Source: Streptomyces sp. TP-A0874 (GTDB lineage Bacteria; Actinomycetota; Actinomycetes; Streptomycetales; Streptomycetaceae). Taken from it: a DNA stretch of 64,000 nt. Each line of letters opens with the position of its first letter. Within the stretch, counting starts at the first letter, position 1. The DNA lies in NCBI RefSeq assembly GCF_001748085.1, contig NZ_BBZK01000004.1:682001-746000 (forward strand). Reading direction: 5' to 3'. Both the position numbers and the translations under genes were made by a program. Shown piece after piece: positions 26,428 through 35,300 of the stretch. The notes under the pieces were generated by a model. It made no database searches. It had not been told where the DNA came from and saw only the letters and a list, made by a program, of their open reading frames with translations.

Positions 26428-27395
26428 CCTTCGGCCCCGCTCCTCGGAGTACCGCCGGTGGCCCGCGTGCCGCCGGCGGGCCCGGCCCCGGTACCGATCG
26501 GGCTGGGCCGGTCCGGGCCGTCGAACGGGAACCGCCGCCGAAAGTCGTCTGCGGCGTTCTCGAAGGTGGTGAACTCCACCCCCGGGAGGGCCAGCCAGCT
26601 CTCGAAGAGCCGCTCCAGCATGAGCAGCACCTGCGGACGGCCGGAGACGTCGGGGTGGAGGGTCACGGGGAAGACCGCGTAGTCGAGTTCCCGGTAGACC
26701 CAGTCGAACTGGTCGCGCCAGAGCTGCTCGATGTCCCGGGGGCTGACGAACCCGTGGCTGTTCGGGGACTGCTTGACGAACATCATCGGCGGCAGGTCGT
26801 CGACGTACCAGTTGCCGCAGAACTCCACGAGGTCCACTTCGGTGCCGTGGCGGAGGGGTTTCATCCACTCGGCGGCCCGGCGGGTGAAGTCGATCTTCGT
26901 CCATTCGTCGCCGACCCGGGCGTAGAAGGGGTGGAAGTCGTTGTAGTTCTGCGAGTGGTCGTAGGAGAAGCCGAACTCCTGGAGGAGCCGCGCGGTGTGC
27001 GGGCTCATCTCCCACCAGGGGGCGACGTATCCACGGGGCCGGCGGCCGGACAGTCCTTCGACCAGCTCCACACAGCGGCCCAGCACGTCGCGCTCCTGTT
27101 CGAGCGACATCTGGACGGGGTTCTCGTGGGCGTAGCCGTGTGCTCCGATCTCGTGCCCCTTCTCCACCACGGCGGCCATCTCCCGGGGGAAGGTCTCGAT
27201 GGAGTGGCCGGGGACGAACCAGGTGGTGGTGAGGCCGTAGCGCTCGAAGAGCTGGAGCAGCCGGGGGGTGCCCACCTCACCGGCGAAGACCCCGCGCTGG
27301 ATGTCGTTCGGTGAGTCCTCTCCTCCGTAGGAGCCGAGCCACCCCGCGACCGCGTCGACATCCACTCCGATGAGCACCTTCAACTCTTTGGGCAT
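26424..27395 (-). CDS. polysaccharide deacetylase-fold hydrolase
   Basis: A 323-residue NodB-homology protein: [13 protein letters not shown] near the N-terminus (metal Asp), [15 protein letters not shown], the HxxxH segment [10 protein letters not shown], and [16 protein letters not shown]. This subgroup includes allantoinase PuuE-like and N-deacylating enzymes as well as sugar deacetylases. In this context an amide or cyclic-imide hydrolase is more likely than a cell-wall enzyme, as an inference. The ATG at 27395 has an AAGAGGCGAAGG tract upstream. Confidence 0.85.
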   Translation of the reverse strand: MPKELKVLIGVDVDAVAGWLGSYGGEDSPNDIQRGVFAGEVGTPRLLQLFERYGLTTTWFVPGHSIETFPREMAAVVEKGHEIGAHGYAHENPVQMSLEQERDVLGRCVELVEGLSGRRPRGYVAPWWEMSPHTARLLQEFGFSYDHSQNYNDFHPFYARVGDEWTKIDFTRRAAEWMKPLRHGTEVDLVEFCGNWYVDDLPPMMFVKQSPNSHGFVSPRDIEQLWRDQFDWVYRELDYAVFPVTLHPDVSGRPQVLLMLERLFESWLALPGVEFTTFENAADDFRRRFPFDGPDRPSPIGTGAGPAGGTRATGGTPRSGAEG

Positions 27396-27442
27396 CGGCC
27401 TTCGCCTCTTTCCGGTCGGCGTTCTTCTGGTCGGTATGCAAA

Positions 27443-28171
27443 TCAAGCAGGAGTGTCGAGCAGACGCCCGTATCCACGGACCTCGGCGCGGCTGCCGGTA
27501 CGGCGCAGGGTGGCCCAGAGGGTGGCCGCCACGCTGTCGACGACCGTGATCCCGGTCCGTTCCTCCCAGCGTCGGGCGAGGTGAGCCGCGCGGAGATTGG
27601 TGCAGACCACCGCCACCGCGTCGCAACCGCCTGCGGCGAGCTCGTGGAACGCCCGCTCGAGTTCCCCTTCGCTGATCAGGGCGAAGTCGAAGTTCGTTGT
27701 CCGGCCGAGGTGGCGGGCGGCGTGTACGGGGAAACCGTGCGCCGCGTAGTTGGCGGCTATCGCCTCGGCGATGTCCTCGGTGTACGGGGTGATCAGACCG
27801 AGGCGGCGGACGTCGTACGCCTCAAGGGCGGCCAGGACGGCCAGGGTCGAGGTGGTGGCCGGTACCGAGGTGGCCTGTTCGATCGCACGGCACACCGCCC
27901 TGTCGTACTCCGGCCCGAGCCATGAACCGGAGGTGCCGTTCCAGGCGATGACGTCGACCTGGGCGTCGGAGAGGAGTCGGGCGGCCCGCACCATGGCGGG
28001 CTGGTCGAACTGTCCGGTGTCGGCGGGGTCGAGGCTGATCCTGGTCACCCGGAGCCGGGTGAAGTGGACGGACAGTCCGGGGACACCGGCCGCCAACTCC
28101 AGGGTCACCGGCTCCAGAACCGTGTTGGAGGAGGGCGTGACCATGCCGATCCTCCGGGCTTGCGACTGCAT
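27443..28171 (-). CDS. Asp/Glu racemase superfamily protein (maleate isomerase/arylmalonate decarboxylase-like)
   Basis: A 242-residue protein: [30 protein letters not shown] and, near residue 180, [14 protein letters not shown] with the second catalytic Cys. The first Cys position (usually in a CTS motif) is Asn/Gly here (NGTSGSW), so a classical two-Cys racemase is doubtful and a maleate cis-trans isomerase or decarboxylase type is likelier. It is the first gene of the minus arm, starting at ATG 28171 with GTATAC operator sequence about 35 bases upstream. Confidence 0.8.
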   Translation of the reverse strand: MQSQARRIGMVTPSSNTVLEPVTLELAAGVPGLSVHFTRLRVTRISLDPADTGQFDQPAMVRAARLLSDAQVDVIAWNGTSGSWLGPEYDRAVCRAIEQATSVPATTSTLAVLAALEAYDVRRLGLITPYTEDIAEAIAANYAAHGFPVHAARHLGRTTNFDFALISEGELERAFHELAAGGCDAVAVVCTNLRAAHLARRWEERTGITVVDSVAATLWATLRRTGSRAEVRGYGRLLDTPA

Positions 28172-28205
28172 GGGATCTCCGTCCCTGAGGAGCGAATGGT
28201 GGATA

Positions 28206-28216
28206 CGGTATACAGA
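28206..28216 (-). promoter_or_regulatory. candidate GntR operator, minus-arm copy
   Basis: CGGTATACAGA, centred on the palindrome GTATAC, 35 bases upstream of the racemase-family start. The same 11-mer with one change occurs in inverse orientation at 28289-28299. GntR/FadR-type proteins commonly bind such sites. Confidence 0.55.
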
Positions 28217-28260
28217 ATTTCGGTGAGGTCAATCCTTCCGGAAGAAGTCAGTCCTCTTCA

Positions 28261-28299
28261 TTGACAGTGACCGGCCTCACGCTTAATCTCCGTATACCG
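28261..28299 (+). promoter_or_regulatory. HrdB-type promoter with overlapping GntR operator
   Basis: TTGACA at 28261-28266 and TAATCT at 28284-28289 are separated by exactly 17 bases, a near-ideal housekeeping promoter facing the permease gene. The operator copy TCCGTATACCG (28289-28299) begins at the -10 box, covering the expected start of transcription, which suits repression by the GntR protein at 25723. Confidence 0.65.
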
Positions 28300-28462
28300 G
28301 ATCCCGGATGCGGTGCCTCAAGGGCTACAAACACCCAGGTCACCGCAGGGTGTGGACTACTCAGTCGCCAACACCGATTCTCTGCCCATAGCTCCGGATC
28401 AACCTGTGATCACCCCACCGGAGGGACCAGGGCACGATTGTTCTTGAGCACCAGGAGACCTC

Positions 28463-29932
28463 GTGTCGCCTCTCAAGCGTGCATCTGTGACGAAGACTTC
28501 GGACCGCCATCCGGTGGACGAGGTCCTCCCTGCCTCTCAACTCTTCCTGTACGGACTACAGCATCTGCTGATCATGTACGCGGGCTGTGTCGCGGTACCC
28601 CTGGTACTCGGCGCCGCCCTCCAACTCGACACCCACACGGTCGCGATCATCGTCAACGCGGACCTGCTGGTGGCCGGTGTCGCGACCATCATCCAGAGCG
28701 TCGGCCTGACCCGGTTCTTCGGCATCCGGATGCCGGTGGTGGCCGGGGCGTCCTTCACCTTCCTCACACCGATGCTGCTCATCGGCGGTGAGTACGGGCT
28801 GCCGACGATGTACGGCTCGATGATCGCCGCGGGCGTCTTCGGGATGCTCCTCGCCCGACCGTTCTCCCTGATCCTCAAGTACTTCCCGACGATGGTCACC
28901 GGCTGTGTGATCACCATCATCGGCCTGTCGCTGATCAGCGTGGGCGCGGATCTCGTCATCGGCGACGATCCCGAAGCAGCGGACTACGCCAGCACCAGGC
29001 ACATCCTGCTCGCCTTCGCCATCATCGGCGTCATCGTCCTGGTCAACCGGGTCTTCCGCGGCTTCGTCAAGAACGTCTCGGTCCTGGTCGGTCTGGCGTT
29101 CGGGGCCGTCACCGCCTGGTTCATGGGGCTCACCGACTTCAGCTCGGTGGGCGACGTCGGCTGGGTCGGCTTCTCCACACCGCTCCACTTCGGCGCTCCC
29201 GAGTTCAAGCTGGTCCCGATCATCGCCATGTGCGTGGCCATGATCGTGGTCTTCAGCGAGATGACCGCCTGCGTCCTGGCCATCGGCGAGGCCGTCGGCA
29301 AGGAGGTCACCGACCGGGACATGGCGCGTGGGCTGGCGACCGACGGGCTCGCGGCCTTCCTGGCCGGCTTCATGAACTCGGTGCCGGACTCCACCTTCGG
29401 CCAGAACGTCGGTCTGATCAGCCTCACCCGGGTCAAGAGCCGCTACGTCATCACCGTCACCGGAGTGCTGCTGGTCCTCCTCGGCGCCATTCCCAAGATG
29501 GGCGAGCTCGTGGCCAGTCTCCCGGGCCCGGTCATCGGCGGAGCCGGTCTGGTGATGTTCGCCATGACGGCCGCGGTCGGCATCCAGATGCTGCAGAAGG
29601 TCGACTACGACGGGAACAACAACCTCCTGATCGTCGCCGTCTCGCTCGGCATCGGCATGCTGCCGGTCGCGGTGCCCACGATCTACCAGAACTTCCACCA
29701 CGACGCCCAGTTCATCCTGGGCAGCGCGATCACCGCCACAGTGCTCGTGGCCTTCGTGCTCAACCTCCTCTTCAACCACCTCATGGCCCCCAAGGGCACC
29801 TCGGAACCGACGCCGGTCGAGGCGGTCCGGACCGGCCCGCCCCCCGACGGCGGCGCGGAGGGCACGGAACCGGCGGGGCCCGCCTCCGGCGCGCCGCAGA
29901 CGTCCGGCACGGCCGGCGAAGGTTCCGACTGA
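28463..29932 (+). CDS. NCS2 (uracil/xanthine) permease
   Basis: A 489-residue membrane protein with about 12-14 hydrophobic segments. The nucleobase-ascorbate-transporter family is shown by FLYGLQHLLIMYAGCVAVP at the N-terminus, GASFTFLTPM, FSEMTACVLAIGEAVGKEVT and NSVPDSTFGQNVGLISLT. It carries a purine, pyrimidine or similar nucleobase with protons. The start is GTG 28463 with AGGAG upstream. It is the first gene of the plus arm, which says that the pathway substrate is a nucleobase-like compound. Confidence 0.95.
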   Translation: MSPLKRASVTKTSDRHPVDEVLPASQLFLYGLQHLLIMYAGCVAVPLVLGAALQLDTHTVAIIVNADLLVAGVATIIQSVGLTRFFGIRMPVVAGASFTFLTPMLLIGGEYGLPTMYGSMIAAGVFGMLLARPFSLILKYFPTMVTGCVITIIGLSLISVGADLVIGDDPEAADYASTRHILLAFAIIGVIVLVNRVFRGFVKNVSVLVGLAFGAVTAWFMGLTDFSSVGDVGWVGFSTPLHFGAPEFKLVPIIAMCVAMIVVFSEMTACVLAIGEAVGKEVTDRDMARGLATDGLAAFLAGFMNSVPDSTFGQNVGLISLTRVKSRYVITVTGVLLVLLGAIPKMGELVASLPGPVIGGAGLVMFAMTAAVGIQMLQKVDYDGNNNLLIVAVSLGIGMLPVAVPTIYQNFHHDAQFILGSAITATVLVAFVLNLLFNHLMAPKGTSEPTPVEAVRTGPPPDGGAEGTEPAGPASGAPQTSGTAGEGSD

Positions 29933-29978
29933 CTCCACTCCCCGTGCTCCCCCGGCAGGAGGAGCACCGGAGGTGGAG
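29933..29978 (+). terminator. hairpin after the permease
   Basis: CTCCAC and GTGCTCC pair with GGAGCAC and GTGGAG across a loop of about ten bases. The stem starts right after the permease stop. It may reduce, rather than abolish, read-through into the oxygenase genes. Confidence 0.55.
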
Positions 29979-30073
29979 CGGCCCGCCCAGGCCGCGTCCC
30001 CGGCGCGCGAGCCGGAGCGGCGCTGTCCGACCAGACGGACCGGGCGCCACCCACACCACTCAAGGAGCGACAA

Positions 30074-31315
30074 ATGGCTGAGGCCCCCCTGTCCCCGCAC
30101 ATCCAGCGCATCCTCCAGGTGATCGAGGACGGATGCCAGTCCATGGAGGCCGGCTGGAACCTCCCCCGGGAGTGCTATGTCGACCCGGAGTTCTACGCCT
30201 TCGAACAAGAAGCGATCTTCATGCGGCAGTGGCTCTGCCTGGGCCGGGTGGACGAGATCCCCAAGCCCGGCGACTTCGTCCGGGTCGACATGGGCGACGA
30301 ACCACTGATGATGGTCCGCGGTAAGGACATGGAGATCAAGGTCCTCTCCCCCATCTGCGCACACCGAGCGCACCTGGTGTGCGAGGGCTCGGGCAACACC
30401 GGCCGGTTGTTCCGCTGCCCGTTCCACGCCTGGACCTACGGGCTGGACGGCAACCTCATCGCCGCGCCGTCGATGAACGACACGGTGGGGCTCAAGAACC
30501 TCAAGGCCGAGGCGTACCTGCCCTCGCACCGGGTCGAGATCTGGAACGGTTTCGTCTTCACCAACCTGAACCCGGACGCCGAGCCCCTGGGCCCCACGCT
30601 CACCCGGCTCACCGCCGAGCTGGAGAACTACCACATCGACGAGATGGTGAGCATGCCGGTGGCCGAGCTGCGCGGCAACAACTGGAACTGGAAGTCCCAG
30701 CTGGAGAACGGGATCGAGCCCTACCACAGCGCCTACCTGCACGGCATGCTGCACGACTTCGCGCACGTCCGGCTGACCAGCTTCGTACCGATAGACCCCG
30801 CCGAAGGAGCCATCTGGCACCCCACCGGCTTCTACCACCCCGATGCCGGATTCAACCCGACCACCAAGGCTCTGCTGCCGGTCATCCCCACCCTCGGCGA
30901 GAAGGAGCGCAACCAGGTGATCTTCGCCTCCATCCCGCCGAACCTCGGCTTCGGCGTGGTGCCCGAGGGTCTCTTCTACTACCTGGTGCTCCCCGCCGGG
31001 CCGGAGCAGATGAACCTGCGCATCGGGCACCTCTACCCGGAGGAATCGACCAAGCACCCGCGGTTCGACCAGCTCTACAAGATCGCCCAGGACGGCCTGG
31101 TGCTCTTCCACCAGCAGGACGCCAGCTCCGACGCTTCATTGCAGAAGGGCATGCGGTCCCGCTTCCGCCGCCCGGGCCGCTACTCCTTCCAGGAGGAGTC
31201 CCTGCTCCAGTTCAACCAGTGGCTGCTCAAGCGCTACCGGGACTACGCCGAGGAGGCCGCGGCGCCGAACGCGAACGCCCCGCAGGAGCCGTCCTCCCTC
31301 GGAGCACATGCCTGA
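30074..31315 (+). CDS. Rieske non-heme iron oxygenase, alpha subunit
   Basis: A 413-residue ring-hydroxylating-type oxygenase. The Rieske 2Fe-2S ligands are in CAHR (Cys95, His97) and CPFH (Cys115, His118). The mononuclear iron site is in ENGIEPYHSAYLH (His218, His223), with Glu215 where the bridging acid is expected. No beta subunit is near, so it is an alpha-only enzyme like choline/phthalate-type monooxygenases or N-demethylases. It receives electrons from the next two genes and would oxidise the imported nucleobase-like compound. ATG 30074 is preceded by AGGAG. Confidence 0.93.
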   Translation: MAEAPLSPHIQRILQVIEDGCQSMEAGWNLPRECYVDPEFYAFEQEAIFMRQWLCLGRVDEIPKPGDFVRVDMGDEPLMMVRGKDMEIKVLSPICAHRAHLVCEGSGNTGRLFRCPFHAWTYGLDGNLIAAPSMNDTVGLKNLKAEAYLPSHRVEIWNGFVFTNLNPDAEPLGPTLTRLTAELENYHIDEMVSMPVAELRGNNWNWKSQLENGIEPYHSAYLHGMLHDFAHVRLTSFVPIDPAEGAIWHPTGFYHPDAGFNPTTKALLPVIPTLGEKERNQVIFASIPPNLGFGVVPEGLFYYLVLPAGPEQMNLRIGHLYPEESTKHPRFDQLYKIAQDGLVLFHQQDASSDASLQKGMRSRFRRPGRYSFQEESLLQFNQWLLKRYRDYAEEAAAPNANAPQEPSSLGAHA

Positions 31316-31388
31316 AGCCGTACCAGGAGAAGCAGAGGGACCCCTACGGAACCGAGCGGTCCACCGACCTCGCTGTAAGGACGAAGAA

Positions 31389-31586
31389 ATGAAAGTCACC
31401 GTTGACCGCACCCTGTGCGACGGGAACGGCGTGTGCATGGGCATAGCGCCCGAGGTGTTCGACATCGACGACGATCTCAACCTGCACGTTCTCGACGAGA
31501 TTCCGAACGACCCCGACGTACACGCCAGGGTCCGTCAGTCGATCACCTCCTGCCCCCTGCTGGCCCTCACCCTGGTCGAGGGGTAA
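31389..31586 (+). CDS. 3Fe-4S type ferredoxin
   Basis: A 65-residue ferredoxin with a CDGNGVC segment at residues 10-16 and a final SCP, so three cluster cysteines, as in ferredoxins that serve cytochrome P450s. AAGGA lies seven bases before ATG 31389. Pairing with a Rieske oxygenase rather than a P450 is less common. It should shuttle electrons from the reductase encoded next. Confidence 0.9.
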   Translation: MKVTVDRTLCDGNGVCMGIAPEVFDIDDDLNLHVLDEIPNDPDVHARVRQSITSCPLLALTLVEG

Positions 31587-31591
31587 CGGAG

Positions 31592-32866
31592 GTGGCACGC
31601 CAGAGCGCGCGGACCATCGTGGTGGCCGGTGGATCGCTGGCCGGCCACACCGTGGTCACCGAACTCGACAGACGCGGATGCACCGACGAGGTCGTCTGGG
31701 TCCGTGGCGAGGAGGGCACCGGACCCTACTCCAGACCGGCGCTCTCCAAGGAGTTCATGCAGGAGAAGGTCAGCCCCGAGGAGATCTCGCTGCCCCCGGT
31801 CGAACCCCGGAACATCCGACTGCGGGTGCTGGACGGCGTCGTGTGCGAGCGCCTCGACCCCGAAGCCGACCGGGTGCTGGTGGGGGGCGCCTGGATCGAC
31901 TTCGACTCGCTGTTCGTCTGCACCGGGATGAGCCCCCGGGTGCCCCGGCAGTTCTCCGGTCTGGCCGGAGTGCACGCCCTGCGCACCCTGGGCGACGCCG
32001 CCGCCGTCCGTGCGCGGCTCGCCACCCGGCCACGCACGGTCGTCGTCGGCGGAGGACTCATCGGCTGCGAGATCGCCGCCTCCCTGCGCACGCTCGGGCT
32101 GCCGGTCGAACTCGTCATGCAGGACGACCTGCCGATGGAGCCGCTGGTCGGGCCGGTGCTCGGACGGTACTGCCTGGAGCGGCACCAGGAACACGGCGTC
32201 GTCTGCCGGACCGGAACCACGGTGACCTCCCTGACCGTCGGCCCGGGGGAGGCGGCGGTCAACGCGGCCTTCGACGACGGCACGTCCACCACCGCCGACC
32301 TGGTACTCCTCGGACTCGGAGCGGTGCCCAACACCGGCTGGCTGGAGGGCTCCGGCCTGGACGCCACCGACGGCGTGCGCTGCGACGAGGCGCTGCGCAC
32401 CGGGCGCCCCGGTGTGTACGCCGCCGGGGACATCGCCCGATGGCCGAACCCGGTCTTCGGCCGGCTGATGCGCGTCGAGCACTGGACCAACGCGTCGGCC
32501 CAGGCCAGGCACGCGGTGGAGAGCTACTTCGCCGACCGGGACGGACGCCCGTCCCCGGCCTTCGCCGACGCCCCCTACTTCTGGTCCGACCAGTACGGAC
32601 TGAAATACCAGATGGTCGGTCACGCCCGGGGGCACGACGAGACGCGGCTGGAGACCGCCGGGGAACGCCCCGTCGTCACCTATCACCGGGAAGGCCGACT
32701 GGTCGCCGCCGCGGGAGTCAACGCCACCCGTGCGGTGATGCGCTTCAAAGCCCACATCCAGGCCAAGGGCCGCGAGCGACTGCGGGGGCGGACGGCCGAA
32801 CCGCCCTCTTCTGGCCCCGCCCATCCGCCCGGTGAGACCTCTCCCGGCACCGCACCGACCCGATAA
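31592..32866 (+). CDS. ferredoxin reductase (FAD/NADH-dependent)
   Basis: A 424-residue pyridine-nucleotide-disulfide-type reductase: VVAGGSLAGHTVVTEL (first Rossmann), PYSRPALSKEF, TVVVGGGLIGCEIAASL (NADH site), YAAGDIARW (second FAD motif), and the short C-terminal domain YFWSDQYGLKYQMVG. The start is GTG 31592, only five bases after the ferredoxin stop. It completes a three-component oxygenase system. Confidence 0.92.
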   Translation: MARQSARTIVVAGGSLAGHTVVTELDRRGCTDEVVWVRGEEGTGPYSRPALSKEFMQEKVSPEEISLPPVEPRNIRLRVLDGVVCERLDPEADRVLVGGAWIDFDSLFVCTGMSPRVPRQFSGLAGVHALRTLGDAAAVRARLATRPRTVVVGGGLIGCEIAASLRTLGLPVELVMQDDLPMEPLVGPVLGRYCLERHQEHGVVCRTGTTVTSLTVGPGEAAVNAAFDDGTSTTADLVLLGLGAVPNTGWLEGSGLDATDGVRCDEALRTGRPGVYAAGDIARWPNPVFGRLMRVEHWTNASAQARHAVESYFADRDGRPSPAFADAPYFWSDQYGLKYQMVGHARGHDETRLETAGERPVVTYHREGRLVAAAGVNATRAVMRFKAHIQAKGRERLRGRTAEPPSSGPAHPPGETSPGTAPTR

Positions 32867-32875
32867 GGAAGGCCG

Positions 32876-33355
32876 ATGAGTGACGACAACGAACTGTTCA
32901 GGACGGTGCGGAAGAACATGTGGTCGCTGCTCAGTGACCGCTACCGCACCAATCGCCGTGCCCGCTCAACCCACGACGAGTTCGTCGGCGAGCGCCAGTT
33001 CTGGCCGGAGTTCACCTTCGAGGAAGTCGTCCTCGGAACGGGAGCGCAAGGAGAAGCGCAGATCCAGGTGCTCTTCCACGACTCCGATGAGCCGGAGACC
33101 CGGTTCGGTTTCCGGATCAGCCTGGAGAAGGCCATCGCTTCCTGGTCGGAGAGGGTCGGTGGCCGCGATCCGCGGAGGCATCCGGAGATGTTCGCCGCGG
33201 AACTGATCTGGTTCATGGTCTGCTTCATCGGCGTCGCCGACCTGGAGTCGGCGACTGGCGGCGGACAGGCACCGCACTGGATCAACACCGGGTCGGAGAT
33301 ATTCGGAAAGCTCAAGAACAACCCCAATATGGAGACCTTCGAATCCCACCACTGA
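32876..33355 (+). CDS. protein of unknown function in the oxygenase operon
   Basis: A 159-residue soluble protein I do not recognise. Visible features are an Arg-rich start (RTVRKNMWSLLSDRYRTNRR), FWPEFTFEEVVLG, and ELIWFMVCFIGVADLESA. GGAAGG precedes ATG 32876, and it lies nine bases after the reductase and 65 before the hydratase, so it belongs to this operon. A role as an accessory or an enzyme is equally possible. Confidence 0.7.
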   Translation: MSDDNELFRTVRKNMWSLLSDRYRTNRRARSTHDEFVGERQFWPEFTFEEVVLGTGAQGEAQIQVLFHDSDEPETRFGFRISLEKAIASWSERVGGRDPRRHPEMFAAELIWFMVCFIGVADLESATGGGQAPHWINTGSEIFGKLKNNPNMETFESHH

Positions 33356-33420
33356 GTGAAAAAGCTCGTCTCAGCGGATCCGCAATGACTCCCCTCACTG
33401 ACCGCCCGAAAGGAAAATCC

Positions 33421-34179
33421 ATGCCGGTCGTAGAAATCGACAGACCCCGCGCTGGAGTAGCCGTCGTCCGGCTCAACCGGCCCGAGGTCCGCAACGCGCT
33501 CAACACGGAGGTACGCGAACAACTCGCGGCGGCGGTCGAATCCCTGAACGCCGACGACGAGATCGGCGCGATGGTACTCACCGGCGGGGACACCGTCTTC
33601 GCGGTCGGGGCCGACCTCGCCGAGCAGGCCGACCGCGATGTCGTCGGCGCGATACGCGCCTACACCCATCAGGCCTTCTGGTACAGCGGCAAGCCCATCA
33701 TCGCGGCGGTGAACGGCGACGCCTTCGGCGGCGGCAACGAGTTCATCGCCCAGTGCGACTTCGTGATCGCCTCGGAGTCGGCTCGTTTCGCCCAGACGGA
33801 GGTGACCATCGGGCTGGTGCCCGGCGGCGGTGCCACCCAGCGGCTGCCCAGGGCCATCGGACGGCAGAACGCCCTCTACACCCTCCTCACCGGGTTCCCC
33901 ATGTCCGCCGCCGAGGCCCACCGGCTGGGCTATGTGTCCGAAGTCGTCGAAGACAACGCGATCGACCGGGCGGTGGAGTTGGCCGCCCTGATCGCGTCCC
34001 GCCCGCGGCTCGCGGTGCGCCAGATCAAGGAGGTCGTCCGGCTCGGCCTGGACACCTCCTTCGAAGCCGGCATCGCGCTGGAACGCCGCGGCTACCAGCT
34101 CATGTTCGGCACCCAGGACCTCAGAGAGGGGTTCGCTTCCCTCAAGGAAGGACGGGAACCGAATTTCACGGGCGAGTGA
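33421..34179 (+). CDS. enoyl-CoA hydratase/isomerase family protein
   Basis: A 252-residue crotonase. The oxyanion hole is in VFAVGADLAE and NGDAFGGGNEFIAQCDF, and the hexamer surface LVPGGGATQRLPR is present. GAAAGG precedes ATG 33421. Of the usual acid pair, the second site reads VPGGGAT without the acidic residue of true hydratases, so an isomerase, hydrolase or ring-opening type is possible. It closes the plus-arm operon. Confidence 0.88.
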   Translation: MPVVEIDRPRAGVAVVRLNRPEVRNALNTEVREQLAAAVESLNADDEIGAMVLTGGDTVFAVGADLAEQADRDVVGAIRAYTHQAFWYSGKPIIAAVNGDAFGGGNEFIAQCDFVIASESARFAQTEVTIGLVPGGGATQRLPRAIGRQNALYTLLTGFPMSAAEAHRLGYVSEVVEDNAIDRAVELAALIASRPRLAVRQIKEVVRLGLDTSFEAGIALERRGYQLMFGTQDLREGFASLKEGREPNFTGE

Positions 34180-34269
34180 CCGGGGGTACGTGCGGGGAGG
34201 GGCCCCGGTCCGGACTGCCGGCGGACAATCCGCGTGCGGCGGTCGACCAGCTTGGGGAACACTGTGCGG

Positions 34270-35166
34270 ATGAGCTCCGCAGCCGCACAGACATCCCAGG
34301 AACGGGCCGTGGGTCATGTCGCGGCACTGGCGTCCGGTCCTCCGATGGAGTCGACGCTGCGGGTGACCCTCAACTTCCATCCGGACCGGCTGCTGCACAA
34401 CGAGCCGATCCTGGCTGCCCTGGCCAGGGACGGTGTCTACCGCTCCCAGTTCGTCACGGGGACCGGCAACGGCGGACTGACCGCGTATCCCGGCGGTGAC
34501 CGGTGGCGCTGGGAGAGCCGGATCTTCGACGGGGCGTACGACGAGGCGCCCGCTCACGAACGGCCCGTCTACGGGGCGTTGAACTTCCGCCGCAAGGCCG
34601 TCGGCGGAGCTCCGCGGTTCGGCTCCGCCCACTTCCGGCTGACAGCCGAGACGCTGGCGAGGACCACGTTCTGTTATCCGGACAGTTTCCTTGAACCCTC
34701 GGATTTCGGTGTCGCGGCCCGAATGGGGCTCGTCGAGCTCGCGCTCGCGGATCGTCAGGACGACCTCGACGACTACATCGAGGCACAGGTCCACGGGGCC
34801 GTGCGGCCGGACCGCCACGCGGAGGCGCTGGTACTGGACCCCTGCTACCAGGGTACGGCCGTTGAGGACGCGGCCCTGCGCCTGGGCTGCCCCGTGGAGT
34901 GGCACCCCGGGTTCCGGCTCAAGGTCGAGGAACTGCTCCGTCATCCCGGCTACCGCGGTCAGGAGTACGTCGACCTGGGCGCACGGATCGCCGTCGACGG
35001 CGTACTCGATCCACGCATCCTCGGGGAGGCGGCGCGTGCCGGCCACCATGCCCCCCAGGCGATCAAGAAGGTGTGGCACTACCTCGCGCGCTTCGGGGTG
35101 CCTCAGAAGGCCGTTGACGAGCCGGTCGGTCCGGCGCCGGGGGCTGTACTCGACGGCCTCCGCTGA
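34270..35166 (+). CDS. DUF3626 family protein
   Basis: A 298-residue protein with the DUF3626 marks: VTLNFHPDRLLHNEPIL, DGVYRSQFVTGTGNGGLTA, PGGDRWRWESRIFDGAYDE, RPVYGALNFRR. The family has no proven function. The ATG at 34270 is chosen, with no strong ribosome-binding site visible. It is probably separate from the catabolic operon because of the 90-base gap and different type. Confidence 0.8.
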   Translation: MSSAAAQTSQERAVGHVAALASGPPMESTLRVTLNFHPDRLLHNEPILAALARDGVYRSQFVTGTGNGGLTAYPGGDRWRWESRIFDGAYDEAPAHERPVYGALNFRRKAVGGAPRFGSAHFRLTAETLARTTFCYPDSFLEPSDFGVAARMGLVELALADRQDDLDDYIEAQVHGAVRPDRHAEALVLDPCYQGTAVEDAALRLGCPVEWHPGFRLKVEELLRHPGYRGQEYVDLGARIAVDGVLDPRILGEAARAGHHAPQAIKKVWHYLARFGVPQKAVDEPVGPAPGAVLDGLR

Positions 35167-35300
35167 GGGCGTCGACTCCTACCAGGGCCCACGTGATCGG
35201 CATACCTTGCCTCCGAACCAACGACGGTGCTACCGGGTGAGGCTACGTGCCTCGCCCCGGCAGCTGCCCCTGCTGGCGAACGCGTATGAGTCGAGGCCCC

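Noticed and set aside
28556..31111. 851-residue minus-strand frame over the permease and Rieske genes
   Set aside because: Both plus-strand genes are recognised families. This frame is a shadow with His/Glu/Asp-rich composition.
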